Positions 35,530 through 44,349 of a stretch of DNA of 64,000 nt are shown one piece after another. The notes under the pieces were generated by a model that was not told the DNA's origin, did not search any database, and worked only from the letters and a program-made list of their open reading frames with translations. A program made the translations under genes and the position numbers. The stretch is from NCBI GenBank assembly GCA_947501845.1, contig CANMXP010000002.1, positions 124,001-188,000 of the forward strand, in the 5' to 3' direction. This DNA is from an uncultured Flavobacteriaceae bacterium. GTDB lineage: Bacteria; Bacteroidota; Bacteroidia; Flavobacteriales; Flavobacteriaceae. Position 1 is the first letter of the stretch. Every line of letters begins with the position of its first letter.

Positions 35530-36483
35530 TTATTTTATAGAAACTTCTTTAATATTCTCAATATTATCACAATACCATTTATAAGTATCTTCTATACCTC
35601 TTTTTAAATCTATCTGTGCTTTCCAGCCTAATTTATTTATTCTAGATACATCTAAGAGCTTTCGAGGTGTTCCATCTGGTTTTGAAGAGTCCCATACTAT
35701 TTTGCCTTTATGTCCAACCGTTTTTTGAATTAAATTAGCCAGTTCGCTAATCAAAATATCTTTACCCGATCCAATATTATATAAATAGTCTGGCAGTTCG
35801 TTTTCAACAGCAAAAATGACTGCTTTAGCCATATCATCTACATGTAAAAATTCACGCATAGGTTTGCCACTACCCCATAACAATACATCTTCATTATTAT
35901 TTAGTTTAGCATCATGAAACTTTCTTATCATAGCTGGCAAAACATGGGAGGTTTTTAAATCAAAATTATCAAAAGGTCCATATAAATTTGTAGGCATTAA
36001 ACTGACAAAATCTTTATTAAACTGCTTGCGAATGGCTTCGCAGAGTTTAACACCAGAAATTTTCGCAATAGCGTACCACTGATTTGTAGGCTCTAAGCTA
36101 GCCGTTAATAATGAGTCTTCGTTTATAGGTTGTGCTGCTAACTTTGGATAGATGCATGAACTCCCCAGAAAAATAAATTTTTGAACATTATTGTGATGCG
36201 CCGCATAAATTAAATTATTTTGTATTTGCATATTCTGCATCAAAAATTGATATGGATATTGATCATTTGCCAATATTCCCCCTACAACAGCTGCTGCATC
36301 AATAATTATTTCGGGTTTTTCAATAGATATAAATTTATTTACCAATTCCTGATTGCGTAAATCCAGATCTTTACTCGATTTCATTATTAAATTAGTGAAG
36401 CCTTGTTTTTTTAAAGCTCTACATATTGCAGAACCTACCATACCATGATGTCCTGCTATATATATTTTAATGTCTTTATCCAT
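35530..36483 (-). CDS. fcl: GDP-L-fucose synthase
   Basis: The 317-residue short-chain dehydrogenase/reductase has a Rossmann motif (IAGHHGMVGSAIC), the SDR Ser region (FLGSSCIYP) and the catalytic Tyr-x3-Lys (WYAIAKISG). Family marks include PINEDSLLTASLEPTN and MPTNLYGPFDNF, then SHVLPAMIRKFHDAK. It epimerises and reduces GDP-4-keto-6-deoxy-mannose to GDP-L-fucose with NADPH. The enzyme making its substrate, Gmd, is 3 bp upstream, so the polymer probably contains L-fucose. Confidence 0.95.
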   Translation of the reverse strand: MDKDIKIYIAGHHGMVGSAICRALKKQGFTNLIMKSSKDLDLRNQELVNKFISIEKPEIIIDAAAVVGGILANDQYPYQFLMQNMQIQNNLIYAAHHNNVQKFIFLGSSCIYPKLAAQPINEDSLLTASLEPTNQWYAIAKISGVKLCEAIRKQFNKDFVSLMPTNLYGPFDNFDLKTSHVLPAMIRKFHDAKLNNNEDVLLWGSGKPMREFLHVDDMAKAVIFAVENELPDYLYNIGSGKDILISELANLIQKTVGHKGKIVWDSSKPDGTPRKLLDVSRINKLGWKAQIDLKRGIEDTYKWYCDNIENIKEVSIK

Positions 36484-36486
36484 ATA

Positions 36487-37608
36487 CTACTCGAAATAAT
36501 TCAATGTCTCATACCCGCCTCCCTGGAGGTATTGTTCTTTTTCCATAAGTTTTAAATCACTTTGAACCATGTCACTTATAAGGTCTTTTAACGTGTGCTT
36601 TGATTCCCAGCCTAATTTTATTTTAGCTTTAGTAGGGTCGCCTACTAAAAGATCAACTTCTGTAGGCCTATAGTATTTAGGATCAATTGACAGGATCTCT
36701 TTATCAATAGGTACTTGGAATTCTAAATTTGCACATGATTTTATATATGCTTTTTCATCGATTCCTTTTCCATCAAAATATAACTCTATTCCAAGCTCTC
36801 TAAAACTTAATATGACAAAGTCTCTAACCGATGTTGTTTTTCCTGTGGCTATAACCCAATCTTCTGGCACTTCCGCTTGCAAAATCATCCACATCATTTG
36901 TACATAATCTTTAGCATGTCCCCAATCTCTTTTAGCATCTAAATTACCTAAATATAACTTATTTTGTAAGCCCATAGCTATTCTTGTTGCTGCTCTGGTA
37001 ATTTTTCTAGTAACAAAAGTTTCTCCTCTTAAAGGTGATTCATGATTGAATAAAATCCCATTACAGGCAAACATATTATATGCTTCTCTATAATTTACCG
37101 TAATCCAATAGGCATACATTTTAGCCACTGCATAAGGACTTCTTGGATAGAACGGAGTTGTTTCCGATTGAGGAACCTCCTGTACTTTACCATATAATTC
37201 TGATGTTGATGCCTGATAAATCCGTGTTTGGTTTTCTAACCCTAAAAGGCGCACCGCATCTAAAATACGAAGTGTTCCTAAACCATCTGCATTACCTGTA
37301 TATTCTGGGATATCAAAAGATACCCTTACATGACTCATCGCTGCTAAATTATAAATCTCATCAGGCTGTATTTCTTTTATTAATCGAATTAAATTGGAAC
37401 TGTCTGTCATATCCCCATAATGCAAAATAAAATTCCTGTGCTCAATGTGAGGGTCTTGATACAGATGATCTATTCTATCGGTATTAAACTGCGAAGATCT
37501 CCTTTTAATACCATGAACTATATAGTTTTTCTTCAATAAAAACTCACTTAAATATGCCCCATCTTGCCCAGTCACACCTGTTATTAAGGCTACTTTTATT
37601 TTATCCAT
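36487..37608 (-). CDS. gmd: GDP-mannose 4,6-dehydratase
   Basis: The 373-residue SDR enzyme has [19 protein letters not shown] (NADP-binding), [19 protein letters not shown], the active-site [17 protein letters not shown] and [19 protein letters not shown] (Tyr-x3-Lys). [21 protein letters not shown] is the usual family stretch. It converts GDP-D-mannose to GDP-4-keto-6-deoxymannose. The full length and all motifs are intact. Located 9 bp after the OM barrel gene and 3 bp before fcl. Confidence 0.96.
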   Translation of the reverse strand: MDKIKVALITGVTGQDGAYLSEFLLKKNYIVHGIKRRSSQFNTDRIDHLYQDPHIEHRNFILHYGDMTDSSNLIRLIKEIQPDEIYNLAAMSHVRVSFDIPEYTGNADGLGTLRILDAVRLLGLENQTRIYQASTSELYGKVQEVPQSETTPFYPRSPYAVAKMYAYWITVNYREAYNMFACNGILFNHESPLRGETFVTRKITRAATRIAMGLQNKLYLGNLDAKRDWGHAKDYVQMMWMILQAEVPEDWVIATGKTTSVRDFVILSFRELGIELYFDGKGIDEKAYIKSCANLEFQVPIDKEILSIDPKYYRPTEVDLLVGDPTKAKIKLGWESKHTLKDLISDMVQSDLKLMEKEQYLQGGGYETLNYFE

Positions 37609-37617
37609 ATCTATTAT

Positions 37618-38316
37618 TTAATATTTTTTGCTATTATAGAACCAATCTGCATGTCTTCTCTCTTTACCTAAATAAAATTGAAGTCCAACAGTAACATTCG
37701 CAAATCCTCCTTGAACTTTTTTCCTATTAATGTACAATAGTTCTCCATTATAAGAATATTGCTGTTGGGTATTAACAATATAGACTGTATCAAAAGTCAG
37801 AGCCATTTTGTCCGATAATCTAATCTGTGGTGTTAACCCAAAAATAAGATTCCCGATTCTTTCATATCTTTTGGTATTATAAGGCGTTAACCCAAATGTA
37901 AACTCGCCTCCATTTTTAAATCTCTTGATTGCTCCAGGGAAAGCATAGGTCACACCAATTCCAGCATGAAAAAGAACATTAAAATTATTATTAAAAAAAT
38001 CAAACCTATTGCTTAAGTTATATACGGCTTCTATTCCTAACCTATGGTATCCATTTCCTATATTTTTATCTTCTTTATCTCGAAATCTATCATTAGCATA
38101 ATGCAGTTTTAAACCAAAATATTCATCGAACATATATCTTACTCCCAGATCTAAATGATTTGGAAGCATGTAATCAGATGTTGAAATACCATCTTTAGGA
38201 TTAATTGGTATATTAAATCCATAGCCCGCTTCTATTGAAAACTTATTATATCTTCTTTGAGAAAACAGCGTTTTAACCAAAAAAAGGAAGAAAACTAAAA
38301 GATATTTTTTTTTCAA
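37618..38316 (-). CDS. Small outer-membrane beta-barrel protein
   Basis: The 232-residue protein has a signal peptide (about 1-19) and alternating beta strands with aromatic ends (SIEAGYGFNIPINP, LDLGVRYMFDEYFGLKLHYAND, FNVLFHAGIGVTYAF, FANVTVGLQFYLG). It resembles an OmpA-type N-terminal barrel of eight strands (OMP_b-brl), without a peptidoglycan-binding C-terminus. It is the first gene of the exopolysaccharide operon and 9 bp from gmd, so it may take part in export or surface attachment of the polymer; this is inferred from position. Confidence 0.7.
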   Translation of the reverse strand: MKKKYLLVFFLFLVKTLFSQRRYNKFSIEAGYGFNIPINPKDGISTSDYMLPNHLDLGVRYMFDEYFGLKLHYANDRFRDKEDKNIGNGYHRLGIEAVYNLSNRFDFFNNNFNVLFHAGIGVTYAFPGAIKRFKNGGEFTFGLTPYNTKRYERIGNLIFGLTPQIRLSDKMALTFDTVYIVNTQQQYSYNGELLYINRKKVQGGFANVTVGLQFYLGKERRHADWFYNSKKY

Positions 38317-38617
38317 GTAAAAATATTGTTAGTTAATTTTTTTACAATTTAATTATTTTTGACTTAAAATTCTCTTTTTTTAAAAATAAAAAACTTACAA
38401 TTTAGTTTTTCAAAAGTCAATTTGCTATTATTTTTTACTTAATTCAAGGCAATGCCACTATCATTATGGCTCCATTAAAATATTATAACCATGGGCAACT
38501 GTTGCTTATTTGAAATCACGAACGATTTCCCCTTCTTTTTCTATCAATATCCCCCCTCAAACCACCAGAATTGTGAAGTAACTTTACTTCCTTAATTAAC
38601 ACACTAAACTTTTAATA
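38317..38617. other. Divergent intergenic region
   Basis: This 301-bp stretch separates the exopolysaccharide operon (minus) from the lyase-like gene (plus). It must carry both promoters. I see T- and A-runs and a short TTGACTT...AAGTCAA inverted pair but no convincing -33/-7 set, no ORF and no RNA gene. Confidence 0.4.
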
Positions 38618-41600
38618 ATGAAAAAAAAAACAACTCTAATAATGGTATTTATGTCCATTGTTTTATTTTCGATGATGAGCTTTGGACAGGAAGCTCAAAT
38701 ATGGAAAAAATACATTGGTACGATTTCTGACCCCAATATACCTGTACTCCCAAATTATGGTTATGCAGGCTATAAACAAGGGCAAGAAGCCATTCCCGAT
38801 ACGTATAGCCTTACGACCTTTGATGTAACAAATTATGGAGCGGTCGCCAACGATAGCGACTCAGATCAAGCTGCCATACAGGCTGCTATTGATGCAGCTG
38901 AAGTTAATGGTGGCGGAATCGTATTCTTTCCTCCTGGTGAATTTCTCATTAATACAAACGCTAGTAGTACTAACAGTATCAAGATTACCGAATCTAATAT
39001 TATCCTCAAAGGAAGCGGCTCAACTTCTGGTGGCACTGTAATTAACATGGTAAACCACATGTTGCAACCATCTGGGGGAAATCCTTGGGATACACCACAA
39101 ATGATACAGTTTATTGGTGGATCGAGCAACACAGGTAGTACCAATATAACTCAAAACCAAAATCGGGGTGACTTTACGATTATGGTACAGAATGCAAGTA
39201 TCTTCCAGAATGAGAAATATCTCAAATTGGAAATGAATAACAATACTGCTGCTAATAGCTACTTCCTTGACGGCAAGTCGCCACGAAACATTTGGACAAA
39301 AGTTATCAATGATGGTGTTAAAGTATCTGAATTTCATGAAATAGAGTCTGTAAATACTTCAAACAATACTATTACGTTAAAGGATCCTATTCTTGACGAC
39401 ATAGAATCCTCATGGGGATGGAAAGCCCATACGGTAGATCTAATTGAAAATTGCGGATTCGAAGACATTCATTTCAAGGGTAATTTCAATGACCCTTTTC
39501 AACATCATAAGGATTACATCCACGACTATGCCTGGCATGCAATACTTATGAGGCTTGCAGCAAATTCTTGGGTTCGGCGCTCTAAGTTTTCTAATGTCTC
39601 AATGTCTGCAAAATTCCATGCTGCCTACGCATCAACCATTATGAATATATTAGTTGATGGAAATGCAGGTCATAGCGTATCTACAGCAGATGGGAGCTCG
39701 ACTAGGATCCTTCAGGGTTTGATTTGGGACAATACCAATAATGGACAATGGCATGGACCAGATATGTCTGGACGTGCTTGCGGATCGGTTGTATGGAGGG
39801 TCGAAACTGCTGGAAGAGGATGGGATCTACATTCGGCCCAACCCAGAACCAATCTGATAGACATGTACATAAGCAGTGGTATATCTGGATCTGGAGGACA
39901 TTATTCTAATAATCCAAATCATTTATCTGGCTTGACTATTTGGAATCAAGAACGCACTGGTGGGAATGAAACAAACTACAATTTCTGGAATACCAGTTGT
40001 GGTAGTAATTATTGCGGTACAACAGTTGCTAATCCTATTATAGTTGGTTATCATGGCAGCGCCACCACGACCTTCGATCAATCCAACCTTAAATACGAAG
40101 AAAGCAACGGAACAAAAGTGAGCCCAGAATCTTTATATGAAGCGCAAGTAGCACGCAGGCTTGGTGCAAGACCTGTTTGGCTGGATGCAGCTATTACCAA
40201 ATACGAATCACTAAAAACCGACTGGTATGATGGAGATACTGGAGGAACAAGTACTGAAACATTCACCAATATGACACTATCAGGTTGGGGCACAGAGATG
40301 TATACAGGAGATAACGGAATCAGCTGGACTGTTAATGCAAAAGGAGTCACGGGACACATCAATTCATCTAAAGGCGTTTATTTTCAGAAGAATACCACTG
40401 GCATTCAGTCAGGAACAATTTCTGGGGGAATAGGATCATTTTCTGTGAGCTGTAAAGATTTGTGGGAAGGCGGGATAGAACGCACCTTACAACTACTTAT
40501 CAATGGTAATGTGGTCAATACATTTAAGCATACAGGGGACTCTGTATACACCTATGCCGTAGACAATATTAACATCCCAGGGGATATAACCATAGCTATT
40601 AGAAATGCTTCCATTGATGGCGGAGATCGAACTGTTGCCTTTGATGATATTACTTGGACTAGGTATAGTCCAACAATCGATGTAACAGGTGTGAGTGTAA
40701 GCCCAGACACTGTAACTTTAACTTATGTAGGTGATACTTCTAACTTATCTGCTACCATATATCCATCTATTGCTACCAACCAAACGGTAACATGGTCATC
40801 TGATTTTCCATCAGTAGCAACAGTTGACCAAAATACAGGAGTAGTGACTGCAGTTGCCGATGGTAATGCAACGGTAACAGCTACTACAGCAGATGGCGGT
40901 TTTACAGATACGAGTAGCATTACTGTTAGTATATCGGGAAACAGCGGAGGTAATGAAACATTCACCAAGATGACCTTATCAGGTTGGGGCAACGAAACAT
41001 ATATAGGAGACAATGGAATCACTTGGACTGTTGATGCAAAGGGGGTTGATGGATATATCAATTCATCCAAATGTGTCTATTTTCAAAAGAATAAGACTGG
41101 TATTCAATCTGGAACAATTTCTGGAGGAATAGGTTCATTTTCTGTGAGCTGTAAAGATTTATGGGAAGGCGGGATAGAGCGTACCCTACAATTACTTATC
41201 AATGGTAATGTAGTCGATACATTTAAGCATACAGGAGACTCTGTATACACCTATACCGTGGACAATATCAACATCCCAGGGGATATTACTATAGCTATTA
41301 GAAATGCTTCTATTGATGGAGGAAATCGAACTATCGCATTTGATGACATTACCTGGACTGGGTATGACAATTCATTGGGGGTAGATGACCCAAGCAATAT
41401 TTTAGAAAAAGAAGTCATCTTATATCCAAATCCTATTTCGAAAGGATATCTTAATATCAGGCTTCAAGGATATGAGCCTAATGTTTCCATTAAAATCTTT
41501 GATACTATGGGTAGATTGGTACATAAAACACGCACTAGTAAAAATATATTGCGTATTAATTCTAATATGTTCACAAGCAAAGGACTCTATTTTTTGAATA

Positions 41601-41647
41601 TAGGAAGTAAAAACAAAGATAAGAGGCTAAAATTAGTAGTCCACTAG
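38618..41647 (+). CDS. Secreted pectate-lyase-like beta-helix enzyme with T9SS signal
   Basis: The 1009-residue protein has a signal peptide (about 1-23). The catalytic region (about 45-540) opens with FDVTNYGAVANDSDSDQAAI and GGGIVFFPPGEFLI, the start of Pectate_lyase_3-type right-handed beta-helices, and resembles DUF4955 proteins. Two nearly identical modules (about 546-689 and 780-922; each with GTISGGIGSFSVSCKDLWEGG and ITIAIRNASIDGG) flank a Big_2 Ig-like domain (about 691-775). The last 75 residues are a type IX secretion sorting domain (VILYPNPISKGYLNI ... GLYFLNIGS). The protein is exported and probably cell-surface bound, attacking a polysaccharide, perhaps a uronate polymer; the precise substrate is unknown. 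No SusCD partner is next to it. Confidence 0.82.
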   Translation: MKKKTTLIMVFMSIVLFSMMSFGQEAQIWKKYIGTISDPNIPVLPNYGYAGYKQGQEAIPDTYSLTTFDVTNYGAVANDSDSDQAAIQAAIDAAEVNGGGIVFFPPGEFLINTNASSTNSIKITESNIILKGSGSTSGGTVINMVNHMLQPSGGNPWDTPQMIQFIGGSSNTGSTNITQNQNRGDFTIMVQNASIFQNEKYLKLEMNNNTAANSYFLDGKSPRNIWTKVINDGVKVSEFHEIESVNTSNNTITLKDPILDDIESSWGWKAHTVDLIENCGFEDIHFKGNFNDPFQHHKDYIHDYAWHAILMRLAANSWVRRSKFSNVSMSAKFHAAYASTIMNILVDGNAGHSVSTADGSSTRILQGLIWDNTNNGQWHGPDMSGRACGSVVWRVETAGRGWDLHSAQPRTNLIDMYISSGISGSGGHYSNNPNHLSGLTIWNQERTGGNETNYNFWNTSCGSNYCGTTVANPIIVGYHGSATTTFDQSNLKYEESNGTKVSPESLYEAQVARRLGARPVWLDAAITKYESLKTDWYDGDTGGTSTETFTNMTLSGWGTEMYTGDNGISWTVNAKGVTGHINSSKGVYFQKNTTGIQSGTISGGIGSFSVSCKDLWEGGIERTLQLLINGNVVNTFKHTGDSVYTYAVDNINIPGDITIAIRNASIDGGDRTVAFDDITWTRYSPTIDVTGVSVSPDTVTLTYVGDTSNLSATIYPSIATNQTVTWSSDFPSVATVDQNTGVVTAVADGNATVTATTADGGFTDTSSITVSISGNSGGNETFTKMTLSGWGNETYIGDNGITWTVDAKGVDGYINSSKCVYFQKNKTGIQSGTISGGIGSFSVSCKDLWEGGIERTLQLLINGNVVDTFKHTGDSVYTYTVDNINIPGDITIAIRNASIDGGNRTIAFDDITWTGYDNSLGVDDPSNILEKEVILYPNPISKGYLNIRLQGYEPNVSIKIFDTMGRLVHKTRTSKNILRINSNMFTSKGLYFLNIGSKNKDKRLKLVVH

Positions 41648-41695
41648 TATAATTAGATAAAAAGAGGCTGGTGTTAGCATTAACTAATGCCCCTA

Positions 41696-41848
41696 AAGAG
41701 ACCTAAAAAGTGTCATTCTGAATGAAATGAAGAATCTTAAAAAATTAAACATTTGTTTGTTAGAATGTTGAGGTTTTTCGACTTTACCTTGTACCGAATA
41801 TAGTCGAAGTACTCAAAATGAAAAGATTCACCACTTTTTAGGCCTCTT
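41696..41848. repeat. Nested inverted repeat between convergent genes
   Basis: The outer arms at 41696-41712 (AAGAGACCTAAAAAGTG) and 41832-41848 pair with one mismatch over 17 bp. Just inside the left arm is GTGTCATTCTG...TGAAGAATCT (41710-41737), which recurs inverted at 51793-51820 with about 24 of 28 bases equal. As RNA the outer stem could terminate transcripts from both flanking genes. Confidence 0.6.
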
Positions 41849-41854
41849 GATAAT

Positions 41855-42922
41855 TTATTGTTCTTTAATCATTTTAGACACTAAAGCTTCAAGAGCATCA
41901 AACTTTTTCTGTAAAAGCTCATTCTCTTCTTTTAATAAACTTAGTTCATCAATTTTCTTTTGTTGCTCAATAGTATAAAGTGTTAACTCCTCAATTTTCC
42001 GTAAAAGTTTAGAGTCCATATCCCCTAAAAAGAAACCATCTTTTTTCACTTCCTCTGCACTGGGAATATCTTTTAAATGGCCTTTTTCTTTGATGTGTTT
42101 TTCAACTTCTTTTAGCGTTGGTAAATTGTAATCATTTTTAAAAACAAAATCTGCCCAATTTGTATAAGCAGCTACTTTTACTTCTTCTGCGGCTATTTTT
42201 CCTTGTACACCTAATTTAAAACCTTTGGTGTCTGTGGTGCCGATGCCCAAATTCCCTCCATTTATATAAGAATTACCCCCAGAAATAAGTCTTACTTTCA
42301 CTTCATCATTACTATTATATATATTCATATAATGCTCACTTGCTCCTCCAAAAAAAAATTGAGTCCTTTCGCCTAATGAGCTATTTCTTTTAAAATAAAT
42401 ATTACCTCCCCATCTGTTATTTTTAAACGTAGTTGTTCCACTCCCACCATCAACATAGTCAATTCTGAAGCCTTCTGAATTGGACCCACTCATAATTCCA
42501 ACTCCAATTACACCATTCACATGAAGTTTTTTACTAGGGTAGATAACACCTATTCCCAAATTACCATTTGGTAATATTGATACTTTTTCTACTAAAGGAT
42601 TGTTATTAGGGTTTGTCCCATTTTCTTGCAAAAAGAAACCAAGCCTATCACCAGCATTACCACTCCCATTCATGATAGAAGAAATCTTCGAAGTAGGCAC
42701 GGACTTTTGGGATCCTGTCTTAAACTCTAATGAGGTGGACATATGAGAAACCCATCCTGAATTAGTTAATCTTAACACCGCAGCATCAGCACTACTATTT
42801 TCAGTTACTTCTAATTTTCTTGCTGGTGTCGTTGTCCCAATCCCAACATTAACTCCTGTATCTGTAACTTGTGCAAATGCTACACTACTAATAAGGAAGC
42901 TTAATAAACCTAATTTTTTCAT
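41855..42922 (-). CDS. Secreted repeat protein with C-terminal coiled coil (paralogue 1)
   Basis: The 355-residue protein has a signal peptide (1-17, ending AFA). The N-terminal two thirds carry GIGTTTPARKLEV and LGIGVIYPSKKLHV-like turns, the tail-fibre-like repeats common in secreted Bacteroidetes proteins. The C-terminal 110 residues start at NLGIGTTDTKGFKLGVQGKI and pass through KDIPSAEEVKKDGFFLGDMDSKLLRKIEELTLYTIEQ into a long coiled coil. The coiled coil probably trimerises. No autocleavage Ser/Lys pair of the S74 chaperone type is evident. It lies 4 bp after its paralogue and forms one operon with it. The function is unknown; adhesion or structural use is likely. Confidence 0.7.
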   Translation of the reverse strand: MKKLGLLSFLISSVAFAQVTDTGVNVGIGTTTPARKLEVTENSSADAAVLRLTNSGWVSHMSTSLEFKTGSQKSVPTSKISSIMNGSGNAGDRLGFFLQENGTNPNNNPLVEKVSILPNGNLGIGVIYPSKKLHVNGVIGVGIMSGSNSEGFRIDYVDGGSGTTTFKNNRWGGNIYFKRNSSLGERTQFFFGGASEHYMNIYNSNDEVKVRLISGGNSYINGGNLGIGTTDTKGFKLGVQGKIAAEEVKVAAYTNWADFVFKNDYNLPTLKEVEKHIKEKGHLKDIPSAEEVKKDGFFLGDMDSKLLRKIEELTLYTIEQQKKIDELSLLKEENELLQKKFDALEALVSKMIKEQ

Positions 42923-42926
42923 AATA

Positions 42927-43874
42927 TTATTGTTTTTGATAGTTTAATAATTTTTCAATTTTTTGTAATCTCTCTTCCAAAGTTTTATTGATTTCTTTTT
43001 GGTTTTTAAGTTCTTTTTCTTGCTCAATAGTATAAAGTGTTAACTCCTCAATTTTCCGTAAAAGTTTAGAATCCATATCCCCTAAAAAGAAACCATCTTT
43101 TTTCACTGCCTCTGCACTGGGAATGTCTTTTAAATGGCCTTTTTCTTTGATGTGTTCTTCAACTTCTTTTAATGTTGGCAAATCGTAATCATTTTTAAAA
43201 ACAAAATCTGCCCAATTTGTATAAGCAGCTACTTTTACTTCTTCTGCGGCTATTTTTCCCTGAACACCTAGCTTGAAGCCTTTGGTGTCTGTGGTGCCGA
43301 TACCAATTGTACCATCATGATTAATCCTCATTCGTTCTACTTGTTGTCCGCCAGAATGAGTTGTGAAAGATAACCCTATTTGACTAGCCCAACCACCAGA
43401 TAAGATTCCTCGAATCTCCGATCTATAATCATGATTTTGGTCTCTGTTTACAAATTTTATTTTACTCAAAATAGTATTCAATGCCCCACCGTTTCCACCA
43501 AAGTATGTTGATGATGATAATCTTAACGTAGCATCATCAGTGGCTATATGTAAAGCATCACTAGGGTTTGTTGTACCTATACCAAAGTTTCCATTGGAGC
43601 TAAATCGAGCTCTTTCTATTCCTCCTGTTTTAAAAAATATTTTAAAAGAATTACTTGAGTTTTCTCCTGCATCAATATGTATATCATCAAATCTAGATTT
43701 AAATAACCAAGTACCAGGAAAACTTCCTCCAAAGCTTTGTATTCTATTATTTCCTCCATTAGCACTAGGAAATTGAAGTTTATATAACCCCATATTTAAA
43801 TCTTGAGTTTGAGTTTGAGCAGTCAAATAATATGTTGTGAACAGAAGACTAGTAATAAAAAATAGTTTTTTCAT
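42927..43874 (-). CDS. Secreted repeat protein with C-terminal coiled coil (paralogue 2)
   Basis: The 315-residue protein has a signal peptide (about 1-19, ending LTA) and then GNFGIGTTNPSDALHI-type repeats. The block from GIGTTDTKGFKLGVQGKI to LRKIEELTLYTIEQ is almost the same as in the downstream paralogue, while the N-terminal halves differ. This indicates tandem duplication with divergence or exchange of the N-terminal parts. Its upstream region (43913-43961) holds AGTAAG repeats that may control both genes. Confidence 0.7.
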   Translation of the reverse strand: MKKLFFITSLLFTTYYLTAQTQTQDLNMGLYKLQFPSANGGNNRIQSFGGSFPGTWLFKSRFDDIHIDAGENSSNSFKIFFKTGGIERARFSSNGNFGIGTTNPSDALHIATDDATLRLSSSTYFGGNGGALNTILSKIKFVNRDQNHDYRSEIRGILSGGWASQIGLSFTTHSGGQQVERMRINHDGTIGIGTTDTKGFKLGVQGKIAAEEVKVAAYTNWADFVFKNDYDLPTLKEVEEHIKEKGHLKDIPSAEAVKKDGFFLGDMDSKLLRKIEELTLYTIEQEKELKNQKEINKTLEERLQKIEKLLNYQKQ

Positions 43875-43912
43875 AAGAATATTTGTTATAGTTTAAAATA
43901 AAACCTAAAACT

Positions 43913-43962
43913 AGTAAGACTTTACGAATAAAAAGTAAGGTTTTACCTTACTTTTAGTAAGG
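43913..43962. promoter_or_regulatory. AGTAAG direct and inverted repeats upstream of the paralogue pair
   Basis: Three direct copies of AGTAAG lie at 43913, 43934 and 43956, that is 21 and 22 bp apart (two helical turns). One inverted copy (CTTACT) is at 43947-43952. The middle part forms an 11-bp hairpin: AAAAGTAAGGT-TTT-ACCTTACTTTT (43931-43955). They sit 39-88 bp upstream of the ATG at 43874. The spacing resembles direct-repeat sites of LytTR-type regulators. Confidence 0.5.
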
Positions 43963-44011
43963 TTTATGTTTTTTTTAATCTTAAGAGAATATAACTAGCC
44001 TAGGAAATAAA

Positions 44012-44043
44012 AAAGCCTTTACAAGAAATCTTGTAAAGGCTTT
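44012..44043 (-). terminator. Rho-independent terminator of the tRNA unit
   Basis: AAAGCCTTTACAAG (44012-44025), loop AAAT, then CTTGTAAAGGCTTT (44030-44043): a 14-bp perfect stem. On the minus strand it is followed by TTTATTTCC. It begins one base past the tRNA-Leu 3' end. Confidence 0.85.
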
Positions 44044-44044
44044 G

Positions 44045-44128
44045 TACTGAAGGCGGGACTTGAACCCGCACGGCCCAAGGGCCATTGGATTTTAAGTCCA
44101 ACGTGTCTACCAATTCCACCACTTCAGC
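44045..44128 (-). tRNA. tRNA-Leu (UAA)
   Basis: The 84-nt gene folds into a class II tRNA. Acceptor GCTGAAG pairs with CTTCAGT (first pair G-U) with discriminator A. The anticodon stem-loop is TTGGA-CTTAAAA-TCCAA, giving anticodon UAA. A long variable arm (TGGCCCTTGGGCCG) and T-arm GCGGGTTCAAGTCCCGC follow. The CCA is not encoded. It is 51 bp downstream of tRNA-Gly in the same transcript. Confidence 0.96.
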
Positions 44129-44179
44129 GTGATTCGATATGCTTAGCACATCGTCTGGTATATTTTAAGAAAGTATCAG

Positions 44180-44251
44180 AGCGAAAGACGGGATTTGAAC
44201 CCGCGACCCTCACCTTGGCAAGGTGATGCTCTACCCCTGAGCTACTTTCGC
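44180..44251 (-). tRNA. tRNA-Gly (GCC)
   Basis: The 72-nt gene has acceptor GCGAAAG/CTTTCGC with discriminator T and D-arm AGCTCAGGGGTAGAGC. The anticodon arm is TCACC-TTGCCAA-GGTGA (anticodon GCC) and the T-arm GCGGGTTCAAATCCCGT. CCA is not encoded. It is the first gene of the two-tRNA unit and has a good promoter 40 bp upstream. Confidence 0.96.
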
Positions 44252-44290
44252 AGTCTTTATAATGAACGTGCAATATCGCTATTGCGGATG

Positions 44291-44320
44291 CAAATTTAAA
44301 ATATTTCTATTAAAAGCAAA
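44291..44320 (-). promoter_or_regulatory. Promoter of the tRNA unit
   Basis: On the minus strand TTTG (44320-44317), an 18-bp spacer, then TAAATTTG (44298-44291): an exact Bacteroidetes -33/-7 pair. Transcription should start near 44285, about 34 nt before tRNA-Gly. Confidence 0.75.
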
Positions 44321-44349
44321 GCCTTTTATTAAAATAAATGAAATTTATT

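Noticed and set aside
41855-43874. S74 intramolecular-chaperone (phage tail) proteins
   Set aside because: The GIGT repeats are similar in feel, but I see no autocleavage motif and no phage genes nearby.
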